A stretch of 64,000 nt of DNA from Ruminococcus difficilis (GCF_016680995.1 NZ_JAEQMG010000010.1:1-64000), one strand, 5' to 3'; shown: positions 1 through 9,238, numbered from the stretch's first letter. Notes: generated by a model from the sequence alone, not told the origin. Numbers and translations: made by a program.

Positions 1-147
1 TAACAGAGTGGCCAATGCCGATGACTGTTTTTCTAAAACTCTTTTGAGATGTTCTCAAAAAACAAAATAGTTGTGAAATAAATTGCGCTTTCCCTCTTGA
101 CAAATGTCACTACATAACAGTGATTAGTGGTTAGTGGTTAGTGATTT

Positions 148-169
148 GCTCCCGTTATGGGAGCTTTTT
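148..169 (+). terminator. Rho-independent terminator upstream of dpaA
   Basis: GCTCCC and GGGAGC form a 6-bp stem around a 5-nt loop, followed by five T. It probably ends transcription of a gene lying to the left of the window. The preceding 147 bases contain a short tandem GTTAGTG-type repeat at about 121-143 and no gene that I can support. Confidence 0.6.
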
Positions 170-225
170 CACGTTTTGTCATCTTTTCGCATAGTATACA
201 ATGTATTCTGTGGTGAGGTGAGTGT

Positions 226-1068
226 ATGAAGATCGCGGTATTCGGCGGCGATAAACGGATGTTGTTCGCGGCTAAGGCGTTTTACGATGACGGACATGAG
301 GTGCTGTTGACGGGCTTTGATTCTCTTTTGAGCCTGTGCGGGATCCGTGTCTGCACGGTGCGGGAGGCGGCAACGGAATGTGATATCGCCGTACTGCCGG
401 TGCGACCCGTAACAGACGACAAGCTGTTCGCGCCGTTTGCAAAGCATCCGATCAGTATCGCGGGTACGATCGACAGAATAGGGCAGAAGCCTCTGTTCAG
501 CGGCAGCGCTTTTTTGCTCAAGCCGTATGACGCTGGAGAGATCTATGATTATTCCGCCGACGAGATCTTCACCCTGCGCAATGCCGAGCTGACCGCCGAG
601 GGCGCGATCGGGCTGATCCTGAACGAGTATGAGGGGGCTGTATACGGCGCCGAAATTCTGGTAACGGGCTACGGTCGGATCGGCAAGGTGCTGTCCGGTT
701 ATCTTCGGATGATGGGCGCAAAGGTGACGGTCGCGGCGCGTAATCCCGCCGATCGTGATATGATCATTTGCAGGGGGATGACCGCCGCGGATTATCCCGA
801 GATCAACTGGCGGCGTTATCAGGTGATCGTCAACACCGTGCCCGCCGAGGTGATCGACAGAGACGCGGTCGCTCAAATGCGGGAGGATGTGTTCATCATC
901 GACCTCGCCTCCGTGCCGGGCGGCGTTGATGTCAGCGCGGCAAAGGACAGGGAGCTTACCTGTATCCACGCGTTGGCGTTACCGGGCAAAACGGCGCCTC
1001 TCACCGCGGGAATCATCATCAAAGATACCATTATGAATATACTCAAACGAGAGGAGCTTCTCGGATAA
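226..1068 (+). CDS. dpaA: Dipicolinate synthase subunit A
   Basis: With DpaB this makes dipicolinic acid from 4-hydroxy-tetrahydrodipicolinate in the mother cell; dipicolinate then loads the spore core with calcium. The 280-residue protein starts MKIAVFGGDKRM and carries a central dinucleotide-binding motif, VTGYGRIGKVL, at about residues 144-155, as expected for this Rossmann-type oxidoreductase. Length matches SpoVFA. The gene lies 12 bp upstream of dpaB with a strong AAAGGAGG site between them, so the two are co-transcribed. Family assignment rests on the motif plus the DpaB neighbour. It marks the organism as spore-forming. A sigma-K type promoter is expected but I did not identify one. 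Confidence 0.93.
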   Translation: MKIAVFGGDKRMLFAAKAFYDDGHEVLLTGFDSLLSLCGIRVCTVREAATECDIAVLPVRPVTDDKLFAPFAKHPISIAGTIDRIGQKPLFSGSAFLLKPYDAGEIYDYSADEIFTLRNAELTAEGAIGLILNEYEGAVYGAEILVTGYGRIGKVLSGYLRMMGAKVTVAARNPADRDMIICRGMTAADYPEINWRRYQVIVNTVPAEVIDRDAVAQMREDVFIIDLASVPGGVDVSAAKDRELTCIHALALPGKTAPLTAGIIIKDTIMNILKREELLG

Positions 1069-1080
1069 AGGAGGAAAACG

Positions 1081-1656
1081 GTGGAAAAGATCAAACTGGG
1101 CTATGCTTTGACCGGCTCCTTTTGCACCTTGGATAAAAGCATCAAAGAAATGTCGCGGCTCGTATCACAGGAGTATGACGTTCTGCCGATCATGTCGGAA
1201 AACGCCTATACGGTGTCTACACGCTTCGGAAAAGCGCATGACATCGTAACGCGGATCGAGAATATCACGCAAAAGAGCGTGATCCATACCGTCAGCGGCG
1301 CCGAACCGATCGGACCGCGCGGGATGTGCGATATCCTGCTGGTCGCGCCGTGTACCGGCAACACGCTGTCAAAAATCGCGCTGGGCATCACCGACACGCC
1401 CGTCACCATGGCGGTCAAATCTCAGCTGAGGATCGGCGCTCCGGTGGTGCTGTGTGTCGCGAGCAACGACGCTCTCGGCGCGTCGGCGGAGAACGTCGGC
1501 AGATTGCTCAACCGCAAAAACGTGTACTTTGTACCGTTCTCACAGGACGATCCGTTCAAAAAACCGAATTCGCTGGTAGCGCACTTCGATCTGATCCCGC
1601 AGAGCCTTGCAAAAGCGCTCAAAGGACAGCAGCTCCAGCCGATATTCGCGTCATAA
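1081..1656 (+). CDS. dpaB: Dipicolinate synthase subunit B
   Basis: Flavoprotein-fold partner of DpaA in dipicolinate synthesis. The protein is 191 residues, the normal length. It opens with GYALTGSFCTLDKS, the phosphate-binding segment of UbiX/Dfp-like flavoproteins, and has the PCTGNTLSKIALGITDTP segment (about residues 90-107) characteristic of the subunit. The start is GTG, chosen because AAAGGAGG sits 4-5 bases upstream and the frame opens directly after dpaA. A terminator follows, so the operon appears to be just dpaA-dpaB. Confidence 0.93.
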   Translation: MEKIKLGYALTGSFCTLDKSIKEMSRLVSQEYDVLPIMSENAYTVSTRFGKAHDIVTRIENITQKSVIHTVSGAEPIGPRGMCDILLVAPCTGNTLSKIALGITDTPVTMAVKSQLRIGAPVVLCVASNDALGASAENVGRLLNRKNVYFVPFSQDDPFKKPNSLVAHFDLIPQSLAKALKGQQLQPIFAS

Positions 1657-1722
1657 CTGCCGCCGCAAAGTCTGTGACAATAAATGCAGGAGCCGCGGCG
1701 ATCTCTAATCAATCATGATACC

Positions 1723-1757
1723 GGGCAGAGAAGGTGAAACTTTTCTGCCCTTTTTTA
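1723..1757 (+). terminator. Terminator after dpaAB
   Basis: GGGCAGA pairs with TCTGCCC across a short loop and is followed by a run of six T. It closes the dpaAB operon. Confidence 0.8.
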
Positions 1758-1786
1758 TTGAAATGCGGGAACATTTATGGTAGAAT
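1758..1786 (+). promoter_or_regulatory. Sigma-A type promoter for the zinc-ribbon membrane protein
   Basis: TTGAAA (1758-1763) and TAGAAT (1781-1786) are separated by 17 bp. The predicted transcript starts near 1793, about 60 bases before the coding region at 1852. Confidence 0.55.
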
Positions 1787-1851
1787 TACAAATTAGAGAA
1801 TTATTTGGATAATTCTGATTATGAATTATCATCATCAAGTAGGAGAAAACC

Positions 1852-2370
1852 ATGAAGTATTGTAAAACCTGTAAACAGCTGTGTTTCGGTGAAGCGTTGC
1901 CGTTTGACGGCTGTAAGCATAAGCTCAGGGAGATCGAGGACATCAACGAGCCTGTCCGTCTGTGTGTCGCGGGCGGTACGGAACGCGCGATGCTGACCGG
2001 TATGCTCAAGGACGCGAATATCCCCTACGTGGAGGAACCTGTTTATCCGCAGGGCGTCGCGAATGAGATCGTCACCGGCTATGACGTCAAGCTGTCTAAT
2101 ATCTCGATCGTGGTACCGTTTTCCGCGCTGCCCAAGGCGGTCGAGCTTCTCGGCACTATTGAAACGCTGCCTCATGATCTCGAGCCGCATATGGATGAGA
2201 TCACGGCGCGGATCGAACGTCTCAAAGCGGATAGGGAAGAGGCCAAGTCCATGAGCCCCGCAATGCGCACCACCGTCAAGGTGCTTTCCGCGTTGGCGTT
2301 TCTGGCGCTGATCGCGCTGGCGGTATTTGGCGTCGACGCAATCACAGGCTGGATCAAGAGCTTATTCTGA
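1852..2370 (+). CDS. Zinc-ribbon, single-membrane-segment protein of unknown function
   Basis: A 172-residue protein I cannot assign. The N-terminus MKYCKTCKQLCFGE plus a fourth Cys at about residue 22 resembles a small zinc ribbon. The middle (about residues 35-110) has the VRLCVAGGTERAMLTGMLKD pattern of small alpha/beta DUF2007-like signalling domains. A charged linker is followed by one hydrophobic helix near the C-terminus (about 144-165) that would anchor it to the membrane. It stands alone between the dpaAB terminator and metY, with its own promoter and a GGAG ribosome site 8 bases before the ATG. Confidence 0.72.
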   Translation: MKYCKTCKQLCFGEALPFDGCKHKLREIEDINEPVRLCVAGGTERAMLTGMLKDANIPYVEEPVYPQGVANEIVTGYDVKLSNISIVVPFSALPKAVELLGTIETLPHDLEPHMDEITARIERLKADREEAKSMSPAMRTTVKVLSALAFLALIALAVFGVDAITGWIKSLF

Positions 2371-2457
2371 TCCAACAAATAGAGTCGTTGTGAGAAAAGA
2401 CGCGCGCGTCCGCTCGCAACCGAATTCAGTATTTAATTCCATTTGGAGGTCAATGAT

Positions 2458-3723
2458 ATGAAAATCGATACTAAATGCGTACAGGTAGGCTATGAGCCGA
2501 AGAACGGTGAACCCCGCGTTCTCCCGATCGCTCAGAGCACGACTTTTGTTTATGACAGCGCCGAGACCATGGGCAAGCTGTTTGACTTAGAAGCGGAGGG
2601 CTGTTTCTACACCCGTCTGGCGAATCCCACACTCAACACCGTCGCGAACAAGATCGCCGCGCTCGAAGGCGGCGTCGGCGCGATGCTGACTGCCTCCGGA
2701 CAGGCGGCGTCCCTGATCAGCATCACCAATATCGCGAAGGCGGGCGATCATATCATCGCTTCCGCCGCGATCTACGGCGGTACGTTCAACCTGTTCAACA
2801 AGACCCTGCGTGATCTCGGTATCGCCTTCGATTTTGTCAGCCCCGTGATCACTGCCGAAGAGCTTGACAAGATGTTTAAGCCCAACACCAAGGCGGTATT
2901 CATCGAGACCGTCACCAATCCCTCTCTGGATGTTGTCGATATCGAAATGTTCGCCAAGGTCGCTCACGCGCATCATGTCCCGCTGATCGTGGACAACACC
3001 TTCGCGACCCCGATCAACTGCCGTCCCTTTGAGTGGGGCGCCGATATCGTCGTTCACTCTACCTCCAAGTACATGGACGGTCATGCTGTCGCGCTGGGCG
3101 GCGTTGTTGTCGATTCCGGCAACTTTGACTGGACAAGCGGCGATTTCCCGATGCTCACCACGCCCGATGAGACCTATCACGGCGTTGTCTATACCGACCA
3201 GTTCGGCAAGGCGGCGTACATCACAAAGTGCTGTACCCACCTCATGCGTGACTTCGGCGCGCAGCAGTCGCCGCAGAACGCGTTCCTGCTCAACCTCGGT
3301 CTGGACACACTGGCGCTGAGAATGGCGCGCCATTGCTCCAACGCGCAGACCGCCGCCGAGTTCCTTGAGAACCATGACAAGGTTGAGTCGGTCAATTACC
3401 CGGGGCTTAAATCCAATCAGTATTACGACATCGCGAAGAAGTATATGCCCAACGGCTCCTGCGGCGTTATCTCTGTTTGCCTCAAGGGCGGCAAAGAGGG
3501 CGCTGTGCGCTTTATGGAAGGGCTCAAGCTCGCGAAGATCGTCATCCATGTCGCCGACGCCCGTACCTGTGTGCTCCATCCCGCGTCCACGACCCATCGT
3601 CAGCTCACCGATCAACAGCTGATCGAAGCCGGCATCGCGCCGAACATGGTGCGCTTGTCCGTCGGTATCGAGGATCCCGAGGATATCATCGCGGATCTCA
3701 AGCAGGCGTTGGAGCAGGTATAA
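2458..3723 (+). CDS. metY: O-acetylhomoserine sulfhydrylase (aminocarboxypropyltransferase)
   Basis: PLP enzyme of the Cys/Met metabolism family that makes homocysteine (or methionine) from O-acetylhomoserine and sulfide (or methanethiol) in the cytoplasm. The 421-residue length and the C-terminal segment HPASTTHRQL are typical. The cofactor Lys is K204 in VVHSTSKYMDGHAVALGG; the phosphate-binding ASGQAA segment is near residue 80. I start at ATG 2458, since an in-frame TTG at 2443 lies inside the GGAGG ribosome site. The stop is one base from ispD, so it is probably co-transcribed with ispD-ispF despite the unrelated pathway. Cystathionine gamma-synthase is the alternative, but length and family features favour MetY. 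No SAM riboswitch is visible upstream. Confidence 0.9.
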   Translation: MKIDTKCVQVGYEPKNGEPRVLPIAQSTTFVYDSAETMGKLFDLEAEGCFYTRLANPTLNTVANKIAALEGGVGAMLTASGQAASLISITNIAKAGDHIIASAAIYGGTFNLFNKTLRDLGIAFDFVSPVITAEELDKMFKPNTKAVFIETVTNPSLDVVDIEMFAKVAHAHHVPLIVDNTFATPINCRPFEWGADIVVHSTSKYMDGHAVALGGVVVDSGNFDWTSGDFPMLTTPDETYHGVVYTDQFGKAAYITKCCTHLMRDFGAQQSPQNAFLLNLGLDTLALRMARHCSNAQTAAEFLENHDKVESVNYPGLKSNQYYDIAKKYMPNGSCGVISVCLKGGKEGAVRFMEGLKLAKIVIHVADARTCVLHPASTTHRQLTDQQLIEAGIAPNMVRLSVGIEDPEDIIADLKQALEQV

Positions 3724-3724
3724 T

Positions 3725-4414
3725 ATGTCGGACAGATTTACCTCCGCGATCATCGTTGCGGCGGGTGACAGCACCCGCATGGGCTTCAAGATGTCCAAGC
3801 AGCTGATCCCCCTCAACGGTCACGCGGCGATCGAATATACGTTGAAGGCGTTTCAGGATTGCAACCTGATCGATGAGATCATCGTCGTGGCGCGATCCGC
3901 AGACATCGACAGTATCGCGCATATCGCCTTTAACTTCAAGAAGGTCAGCTCCGTCACCTCCGGCGGCGCGACCCGTACTTTGAGCGTCAAGCGCGGTATC
4001 CGCGCCGCGAATAAGCGCGTGACCCATTACGCGATCCATGACGGCGCGAGAGTACTGATCACGCCCGAGCAGATCGAAAAGGTGCTGAACGCGGCATTTG
4101 AATGTAACGCCGCGGCGCCCGGAACGCCTGTGACGGACACCGTCAAGATGATCGATGAAAACGGCGTGATCTTATCTACGCCCGACCGCTCCGCCATGTG
4201 GTCGGTACAGACGCCTCAGGTGTTTGAAAAAGAGCTTTACCGCCGCGCTATGGATCACGCGGAAGCAAATCAGCTCGCTGTCACGGACGACTGCTCGATG
4301 GTCGAAGCGATCGGCGAAAAGGTGCGTTTGATCCGCGGCGAGTACTCCAACATCAAGCTCACCACACCGGTGGATATCACGCTGGCGGAAGCGTTGCTGA
4401 AAAAGAGAAAATAA
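3725..4414 (+). CDS. ispD: 2-C-methyl-D-erythritol 4-phosphate cytidylyltransferase
   Basis: Third step of the MEP isoprenoid pathway: transfers CMP from CTP to methylerythritol phosphate. The 229-residue protein has the nucleotidyltransferase signature IIVAAGDSTRMG with the downstream KQ (about residues 8-26), HDGAR near residue 105, and QTPQVF near 160, all as in characterised IspD proteins. It begins one base after metY and ends 21 bp before ispF, the next-but-one enzyme of the same pathway (IspE is elsewhere). Confidence 0.95.
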   Translation: MSDRFTSAIIVAAGDSTRMGFKMSKQLIPLNGHAAIEYTLKAFQDCNLIDEIIVVARSADIDSIAHIAFNFKKVSSVTSGGATRTLSVKRGIRAANKRVTHYAIHDGARVLITPEQIEKVLNAAFECNAAAPGTPVTDTVKMIDENGVILSTPDRSAMWSVQTPQVFEKELYRRAMDHAEANQLAVTDDCSMVEAIGEKVRLIRGEYSNIKLTTPVDITLAEALLKKRK

Positions 4415-4435
4415 TCATAGAAAGGGAGTCATTGT

Positions 4436-4909
4436 ATGAGAATCGGACACGGATATGATGTGCATCGTTTAAAAAAGGGCAGAGATTTGATTCTCGGCGG
4501 CGTCGAGATCCCGTATGAGATGGGGCTGGACGGTCATTCCGACGCGGATGTACTGCTCCACGCCGTGATGGACGCGCTGTTGGGCGCGGCGGCACTCGGC
4601 GATATCGGCAAGCATTTTCCCGATACCGATCCGAAGTACAAGGACGCCGAGAGCACCAAGCTACTCTGGGATGTGGTCGGTCTGATCGAGGAAAACGGCT
4701 TCAAGCCCCATAATATCGACTGCACCATTTGCGCCCAGGCGCCGAAGCTTGCGCCGTATATCGACGAGATGCGCTCCAATATCGCGGTAGCCTGCGGGTT
4801 GAAGAAGAGCGCCGTCAGCGTCAAGGCGACCACGGAAGAGGGCTTAGGCTTCACCGGCTCAATGCAGGGCATATCCGCGACAGCTGTTTGCTTATTGGAT
4901 GAAGTATAA
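4436..4909 (+). CDS. ispF: 2-C-methyl-D-erythritol 2,4-cyclodiphosphate synthase
   Basis: Cyclises CDP-methylerythritol 2-phosphate, releasing CMP. The 157-residue protein starts with [10 protein letters not shown], whose Asp8 and His10 bind the metal, followed by [17 protein letters not shown] (third metal His) and the C-terminal [10 protein letters not shown] signature. Length is exactly that of the family, which works as a homotrimer. AAAGGGAG lies 7-8 bases upstream of the ATG. Last gene of the metY-ispD-ispF run. Confidence 0.96.
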   Translation: MRIGHGYDVHRLKKGRDLILGGVEIPYEMGLDGHSDADVLLHAVMDALLGAAALGDIGKHFPDTDPKYKDAESTKLLWDVVGLIEENGFKPHNIDCTICAQAPKLAPYIDEMRSNIAVACGLKKSAVSVKATTEEGLGFTGSMQGISATAVCLLDEV

Positions 4910-4910
4910 T

Positions 4911-4956
4911 TGTCATTGCGGGGAACCGTGTTAAAACGGTTCCGTGGCGATCTCAA
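4911..4956 (+). repeat. Family B palindrome (GTCATTGCG hairpin)
   Basis: TGTCATTGCG and GGCGATCTCAAC flank a perfect hairpin stem, GGAACCGT with ACGGTTCC. The element lies directly after ispF and may act in transcript ending. Confidence 0.75.
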
Positions 4957-5070
4957 CTCATTCAACAATAGAATATTATCATGATTCACACACCTCTCTC
5001 ATAGACATAATGAGAGAGGTGCTTTTTATGGATAAATATGATAACAGATTATGGTATTATAGTATCATAA

Positions 5071-5116
5071 AGCCTCCCTTTCCTAAGGGAGGTGCCCCGA
5101 AAGGGGCGGAGGGTTG
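5071..5116 (+). repeat. Family A palindrome before the carboxypeptidase gene
   Basis: Two adjacent hairpins: CCTCCCTT/AAGGGAGG and then GCCCC/GGGGC, ending CGGAGGGTTGC. The terminal GGAGGG sits 13 bases before the ATG at 5127 and may serve as, or replace, a ribosome binding site. Confidence 0.8.
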
Positions 5117-5126
5117 CAACAGAAAA

Positions 5127-6260
5127 ATGAAAAGACTTGTTGCGATCACATTGGCTGTATTGATGATGATGTCTTTGAACATTTCCGTCAGCGCACTGAG
5201 CGAGGCGGATATCCCGTCGCCCGCGGCGGTGTTGATGGACGCGAATTCGGGTAAAATTCTTTTCGAGAAAAATGCGCATGAACAGCGCGCCTGCGCGTCC
5301 ATCACCAAGGTGATGACGTTGACGCTCGTGATGGAGGCGGTCGACAGCGGCAAGATCCGTCTGGACGATGTGGTGACCGCGTCCGCGCACGCCGCGTCGA
5401 TGGGCGGCTCCGATATCTGGCTCGAAGAGGGCGAGCAGATGAGCGTGGATGATATGATCAAGGCGACCGCCGTCGCCTCCGCCAATGACGCGGCTGTCGC
5501 GCTGGCGGAATTCGTATGCGGCAGTGAAGAGGATTTTGTCGCGGCAATGAACGACAAAGCCGCCGCGCTCGGGATGAACGATACCACCTTTAAGAACTGC
5601 AACGGTCTGGATGAGGAGGGTCACATCACCTCGGCGTATGACGTCGCTTTGATGTCGCGCGAGCTGATCAGGCACGAGAAGATCTATGACTATACCTCCA
5701 TCTGGATCGACGAGCTGCGCGGGGGAGAGACCCAGATCGTCAATACCAATAAGCTCTTAAAAAGCTATGACGGTATCACGGGGCTGAAAACCGGAACGAC
5801 CGGCGACGCGGGATCGTGTATCTCGGCGACGGCGCAGCGTAACGGTCTGAGCCTGATCGCGGTGGTGCTGGGCGCGGATTCCGGCAAGGGGCGCTTCAAG
5901 GACGCGGCGGCATTGCTCGATTACGGCTTCGCGAATTTCGAAACGCGGGAGCTGCGCTTGCAGGAGGAGCTTTCTCCGATCACCGTGGAGGGCGGTATGC
6001 AAAATTCCGTGACGATCTCATGCGACGACTCCGCTTATCTTACCGTACCCAAGGGCGAGGGCGGGGGATTGAAGCAGACTTTGGAGATCCCCGAGACCAT
6101 CACCGCCCCTGTCGCAAAGGGCGATGTGGTCGGCAGTCTGCGCTTCACCCTCGGTGACGAGGAGATCGCGTCCTTCGATATCACGGCGGATGAGGATGTG
6201 GAGGAAAAGGATTTCGGCAGTATATTGAAATTGCTGTTTCAGTCGATGGTGAAGCTGTAA
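5127..6260 (+). CDS. D-alanyl-D-alanine carboxypeptidase (S11, DacF type)
   Basis: Removes the terminal D-Ala from peptidoglycan stem peptides outside the membrane. The 377-residue protein has a signal peptide (residues 1-23, ending SVSA), the catalytic S58-I-T-K61 motif, a SAND motif (the S-x-N element) near residue 121 and KTGTTGDAG in the second half. A C-terminal beta-rich domain follows, without a clear amphipathic anchor. The frame opens further upstream, but that stretch translates repeat DNA, so I start at the ATG preceding the signal peptide. In spore formers DacF-like enzymes adjust cortex cross-linking; whether this one is sporulation-specific cannot be read from the sequence. A second paralogue lies at 13.8 kb. 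Confidence 0.88.
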   Translation: MKRLVAITLAVLMMMSLNISVSALSEADIPSPAAVLMDANSGKILFEKNAHEQRACASITKVMTLTLVMEAVDSGKIRLDDVVTASAHAASMGGSDIWLEEGEQMSVDDMIKATAVASANDAAVALAEFVCGSEEDFVAAMNDKAAALGMNDTTFKNCNGLDEEGHITSAYDVALMSRELIRHEKIYDYTSIWIDELRGGETQIVNTNKLLKSYDGITGLKTGTTGDAGSCISATAQRNGLSLIAVVLGADSGKGRFKDAAALLDYGFANFETRELRLQEELSPITVEGGMQNSVTISCDDSAYLTVPKGEGGGLKQTLEIPETITAPVAKGDVVGSLRFTLGDEEIASFDITADEDVEEKDFGSILKLLFQSMVKL

Positions 6261-6327
6261 ATGCCTTCCCCTCGGGGGACGCGCGCGTCTTTTTCTACGT
6301 CACTGTAACGTAGCACGAATCAAAAAA

Positions 6328-6594
6328 AGCCTTCCCCTCGGGGTACCCCCGTTGGGGGAATGTCCGAAGGACAAGGGGGGAGCCGCTTCCGGCGAGGAGA
6401 AGGTGTCACCAAAGGTGACGGATGAGGGGATAACCTTTCCTATTGATGTAGGACTCGGTGAGGCTGTATGTCTACCGAAAATCGAGGAAGAGCCTTTCGC
6501 TCTTTGTTAAGATGATCTTTCGGCTAACTCAGCCCCTCATCCGACCAATTTGCTATGGCAAATTGCCCACCTTCCCCCCGAGGGGAAGGCTTTT
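6328..6594. mobile_element. Family D inverted-repeat element (MITE-like)
   Basis: The outer ends AGCCTTCCCCTCGGGG and CCCCGAGGGGAAGGCT are inverted copies 267 bp apart, each followed inward by a second small hairpin (GGTGTCACC/GGTGACGG on the left) and GATGAGGGG / CCCCTCATC. No open frame of useful length. It also holds the GTTGGGGGAATGTCC block found inside family A composites. It fills most of the gap of 575 bp between the carboxypeptidase gene and pgi; the rest is a short AT-rich promoter region. Confidence 0.7.
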
Positions 6595-6714
6595 ATATAG
6601 GGAAGGCTTTTCCGATAGACAAAAATAAAGGCGCACGCGCCATCAACATCTTGTGTCATTGGTTTGCGTTCCTTCTAAATTTAGAATTCATTCACAATTT
6701 ATCGGATAAAAATG

Positions 6715-6743
6715 TTGCAATGCCCGCCGAAATATAGTATAAT
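6715..6743 (+). promoter_or_regulatory. Promoter for pgi
   Basis: TTGCAA (6715-6720), 17-bp spacer, TATAAT (6738-6743). The predicted transcript starts near 6750 and gives a leader of about 85 bases before the ATG at 6836. Confidence 0.7.
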
Positions 6744-6835
6744 GCAATTAATCATATAAGAAGAAGTGTGTATATTTCCTGCAAAGAAACATGAATACAC
6801 TATATTTCTTCTTGGGAATTATAAGGAGGGTATTT

Positions 6836-8173
6836 ATGCCTACAACTCTTAGTGATAAACATTTACAGGGCTTTTTAGGTTCCGATGAATATGTCGGTAT
6901 CGCCCCTGCCGTCAAAGCCGCTCATGAAGCGCTTCATTCCGGCAAGGGTCTCGGCAACGACTTTATCGGCTGGCTGAACCTGCCCACTGACTATGACAAG
7001 GACGAATTCGCGCGCATCAAGGTCGCCGCGGAGAAGATCAAGTCAAATTCCGATATTTTCGTTGTCATCGGTATCGGCGGATCCTATTTGGGCGCCCGTG
7101 CCGCTATCGAATTCATCAAGTCCCCGAACTACAACGCGCTGTGCAAGGATACACCGCAGATCTACTATACCGGCAACTCCATCAGCTCCAACGCGCTGGC
7201 TGAGCTTCTCGAGATATGTGAGGGCAAGGATGTTTCCATCAACATGATTTCCAAGTCCGGCACGACCACCGAGCCCGCGATCGCGTTCCGCGTATTCCGC
7301 GAGATGCTCGAGAAGAAGTACGGCAAGGACGGCGCGAAGGATCGTATCTTCTGCACCACCGATAAGGCGCGCGGCACCTTAAAGCAGCTCGCCGACCGTG
7401 AGGGCTATGAGACCTTTGTCGTTCCGGATGACGTCGGCGGACGCTACAGCGTTCTGACCGCAGTCGGTCTGCTGCCGATCGCGGTATCCGGCGCGGATAT
7501 CGACGCGCTGATGCAGGGCGCTCGTGACGCGCAGGACAAGTTTGCCGATCCCGATCTTGACAAGAATGATTGCTACAAGTACGCGGCGATCCGCAATATG
7601 CTCTATAACAAGGGTAAGACCACCGAGATCCTCGTCAGTTACGAGCCCGCGTTCACCCTGATGAACGAGTGGTTCAAGCAGCTGTACGGTGAATCCGAGG
7701 GTAAGGATCAGAAGGGTATCTTCCCGGCGTCCGTTATCTTCTCCACCGACCTGCACTCTATGGGTCAGTACATCCAGGACGGCAGACGCAATCTCTTTGA
7801 GACCGTCGTGCTCTTTGACAGCGTGCAGAGAGAGATCAAGCTCGGCACCGATCCCGAGAATGTGGACGGTCTGAACTTCCTGTCCGGCAAGACGATGGAA
7901 TTCGTCAACCGCAAGGCGTTTGAGGGTACCGTGCTGGCGCACAACGACGGCGGTGTTCCCAATGTCGTACTCACCGTCGACAAGATGGACGAGTACAACC
8001 TCGGTTATCTGATCTACTTCTTCGAGAAGGCTTGCGCGATCTCCGGCTACATCCTCGGCGTGAATCCCTTCAACCAGCCCGGCGTAGAGAGCTACAAGAA
8101 GAACATGTTCGCTCTGCTCGGCAAGCCCGGCTATGAGGATCAGAAGGCTGCTCTTGAGGCAAGATTAAAGTAA
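6836..8173 (+). CDS. pgi: Glucose-6-phosphate isomerase
   Basis: Interconverts glucose 6-phosphate and fructose 6-phosphate at the top of glycolysis. The 445-residue length is that of the short Gram-positive form. Visible family signatures are [45 protein letters not shown] and the C-terminal [12 protein letters not shown] with its catalytic Lys. An ATG at 6791 is in frame but ATAAGGAGGG sits at the right distance from ATG 6836, which I therefore use. It is the first of a two-gene run with the small P-loop protein 49 bp downstream. Confidence 0.95.
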   Translation: MPTTLSDKHLQGFLGSDEYVGIAPAVKAAHEALHSGKGLGNDFIGWLNLPTDYDKDEFARIKVAAEKIKSNSDIFVVIGIGGSYLGARAAIEFIKSPNYNALCKDTPQIYYTGNSISSNALAELLEICEGKDVSINMISKSGTTTEPAIAFRVFREMLEKKYGKDGAKDRIFCTTDKARGTLKQLADREGYETFVVPDDVGGRYSVLTAVGLLPIAVSGADIDALMQGARDAQDKFADPDLDKNDCYKYAAIRNMLYNKGKTTEILVSYEPAFTLMNEWFKQLYGESEGKDQKGIFPASVIFSTDLHSMGQYIQDGRRNLFETVVLFDSVQREIKLGTDPENVDGLNFLSGKTMEFVNRKAFEGTVLAHNDGGVPNVVLTVDKMDEYNLGYLIYFFEKACAISGYILGVNPFNQPGVESYKKNMFALLGKPGYEDQKAALEARLK

Positions 8174-8222
8174 TTTTTCTGTGCTAACAGACTGTATATA
8201 AAAAACAGGAGGAATGATTAAA

Positions 8223-8639
8223 ATGGTTACATTAATTATTGGTAAGAAAGGCTCCGGCAAGACCAAAAAGCTCATCCAGCTCGCTAACGAGGCTGTCGCG
8301 AAGTCCAGCGGTAACGTAGTCGTTATCGAAAAGGGCGCGGGACTGACCTATGACGTGACCCACAAGGCTCGTCTGATCGATACCGACGTTTACGGCGTCA
8401 AGGGTTATGAGATGCTTCTCGGCTTTATCAGCGGTATCTGCGCGGGCAACTATGACGTTACCGATATCTTTGTTGATTCCACCTTCAAGATCGCTCCCCA
8501 GGGCGTTGAGGGTATCGAGGAATTCATCACCAAGCTCGACGCGCTCTCCAAGGAGAGCGAGGCGCATATCACCCTGCTGGTATCCGCTGCCGAGGCTGAT
8601 CTTCCCTCAGGCCTCAAGGCTGTCTGCGAAGAGATCTGA
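8223..8639 (+). CDS. Small P-loop protein of unknown function
   Basis: A 138-residue protein with a Walker A motif right at the N-terminus (LIIGKKGSGKTKKL) and a possible Walker B-like run, DIFVDSTF, in the second half. It lacks the other domains of kinases or helicases, so I name it only as a nucleotide-binding protein; similar short proteins in Clostridia are sometimes labelled PilT-like, which I do not endorse. ATG 8214 is only one base from the AGGAGG site, so ATG 8223 (10 bases away) is the better start. It is probably co-transcribed with pgi and ends at a terminator. Confidence 0.68.
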   Translation: MVTLIIGKKGSGKTKKLIQLANEAVAKSSGNVVVIEKGAGLTYDVTHKARLIDTDVYGVKGYEMLLGFISGICAGNYDVTDIFVDSTFKIAPQGVEGIEEFITKLDALSKESEAHITLLVSAAEADLPSGLKAVCEEI

Positions 8640-8658
8640 GCATAAGACACCGATCCAT

Positions 8659-8684
8659 AGCCGCTCCTTTTGGGGCGGCTTTTT
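8659..8684 (+). terminator. Terminator after the P-loop protein gene
   Basis: AGCCGCTCC pairs with GGGGCGGCT around a T-rich loop, followed by TTTTT. Confidence 0.8.
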
Positions 8685-8754
8685 GTGTGGGGATGATGAT
8701 GCTCGGGGGGTTCCGCAAAACCTTCGGCGTATTTATGATCCAATGCACGGTCAC

Positions 8755-9065
8755 AGCGGAGTTGGTGGAGTATGGTGGAGTAAGGTGGAGCGCGTTTGAC
8801 CGTCTCCACCACGAGGAAACACACTGTTTATGCGGGGTTACGCGTCCTGTGGTGGACTTGGTGGAGTGAATTGGAATTCACAGGCATTATTCAAAGTCGG
8901 TATATCATTGCGTGACAGTAATATAACCGCGTGGAGATGAATAGGGATAAAGATATAGTGAAAAGAAGTCCACCAACTCCACCTGATCGCCGAAAAACGG
9001 CTTGGTTACGCGGTTTTTTGATGGTGGTCTTGTGCAATCCTTCTCCACCTGTACGCCACCATCGC
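8755..9065. repeat. GTGGAG-rich gap between pgi operon and yceD
   Basis: About 550 bp between the terminator and yceD hold no convincing gene. The left part (8760-8870) repeats GGTGGAG at least six times on the plus strand; the right part (8968-9055) carries the complementary CTCCACC form several times, so the two blocks face each other and could pair. GGTTACGCG also occurs in both (about 8836 and 9003). This looks like a degraded inverted repeat or the remains of a mobile element. Confidence 0.5.
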
Positions 9066-9159
9066 GCGACAGACGACCGATGATCGCGGTCTGGAACGCG
9101 TATCCCGGCGAGCGTCAAACAAAATACGGAAAAAACCTGACGAATTACAAGATTTTTAC

Positions 9160-9188
9160 TTGACAAAGTCCGGTGGTTTTATTATAAT
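9160..9188 (+). promoter_or_regulatory. Consensus promoter for yceD-rpmF
   Basis: Perfect TTGACA (9160-9165), 17-bp spacer and perfect TATAAT (9183-9188), about 50 bases before the yceD ATG. This predicts strong growth-linked expression, as expected for a ribosomal protein operon. Confidence 0.85.
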
Positions 9189-9238
9189 ATCAAATAGCGT
9201 TTTAATGTAGATAACTGCGTTTTGATTTCGGAGGAGTT

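Noticed and set aside
2371..2457. SAM riboswitch upstream of metY
   Set aside because: The gap is only 87 bases and lacks the conserved kink-turn and GA-rich blocks.
4944..5126. N-terminal extension of the carboxypeptidase
   Set aside because: It translates family B and family A repeat DNA; the signal peptide begins at the later ATG.
6555..6737. 60-codon open frame before pgi
   Set aside because: It starts inside the right arm of the family D element and has no ribosome site; the end overlaps the pgi promoter.
8685..9159. Possible prophage primase remnant
   Set aside because: Only repeated GTGGAG motifs suggest this; no translated similarity could be recognised in any frame.
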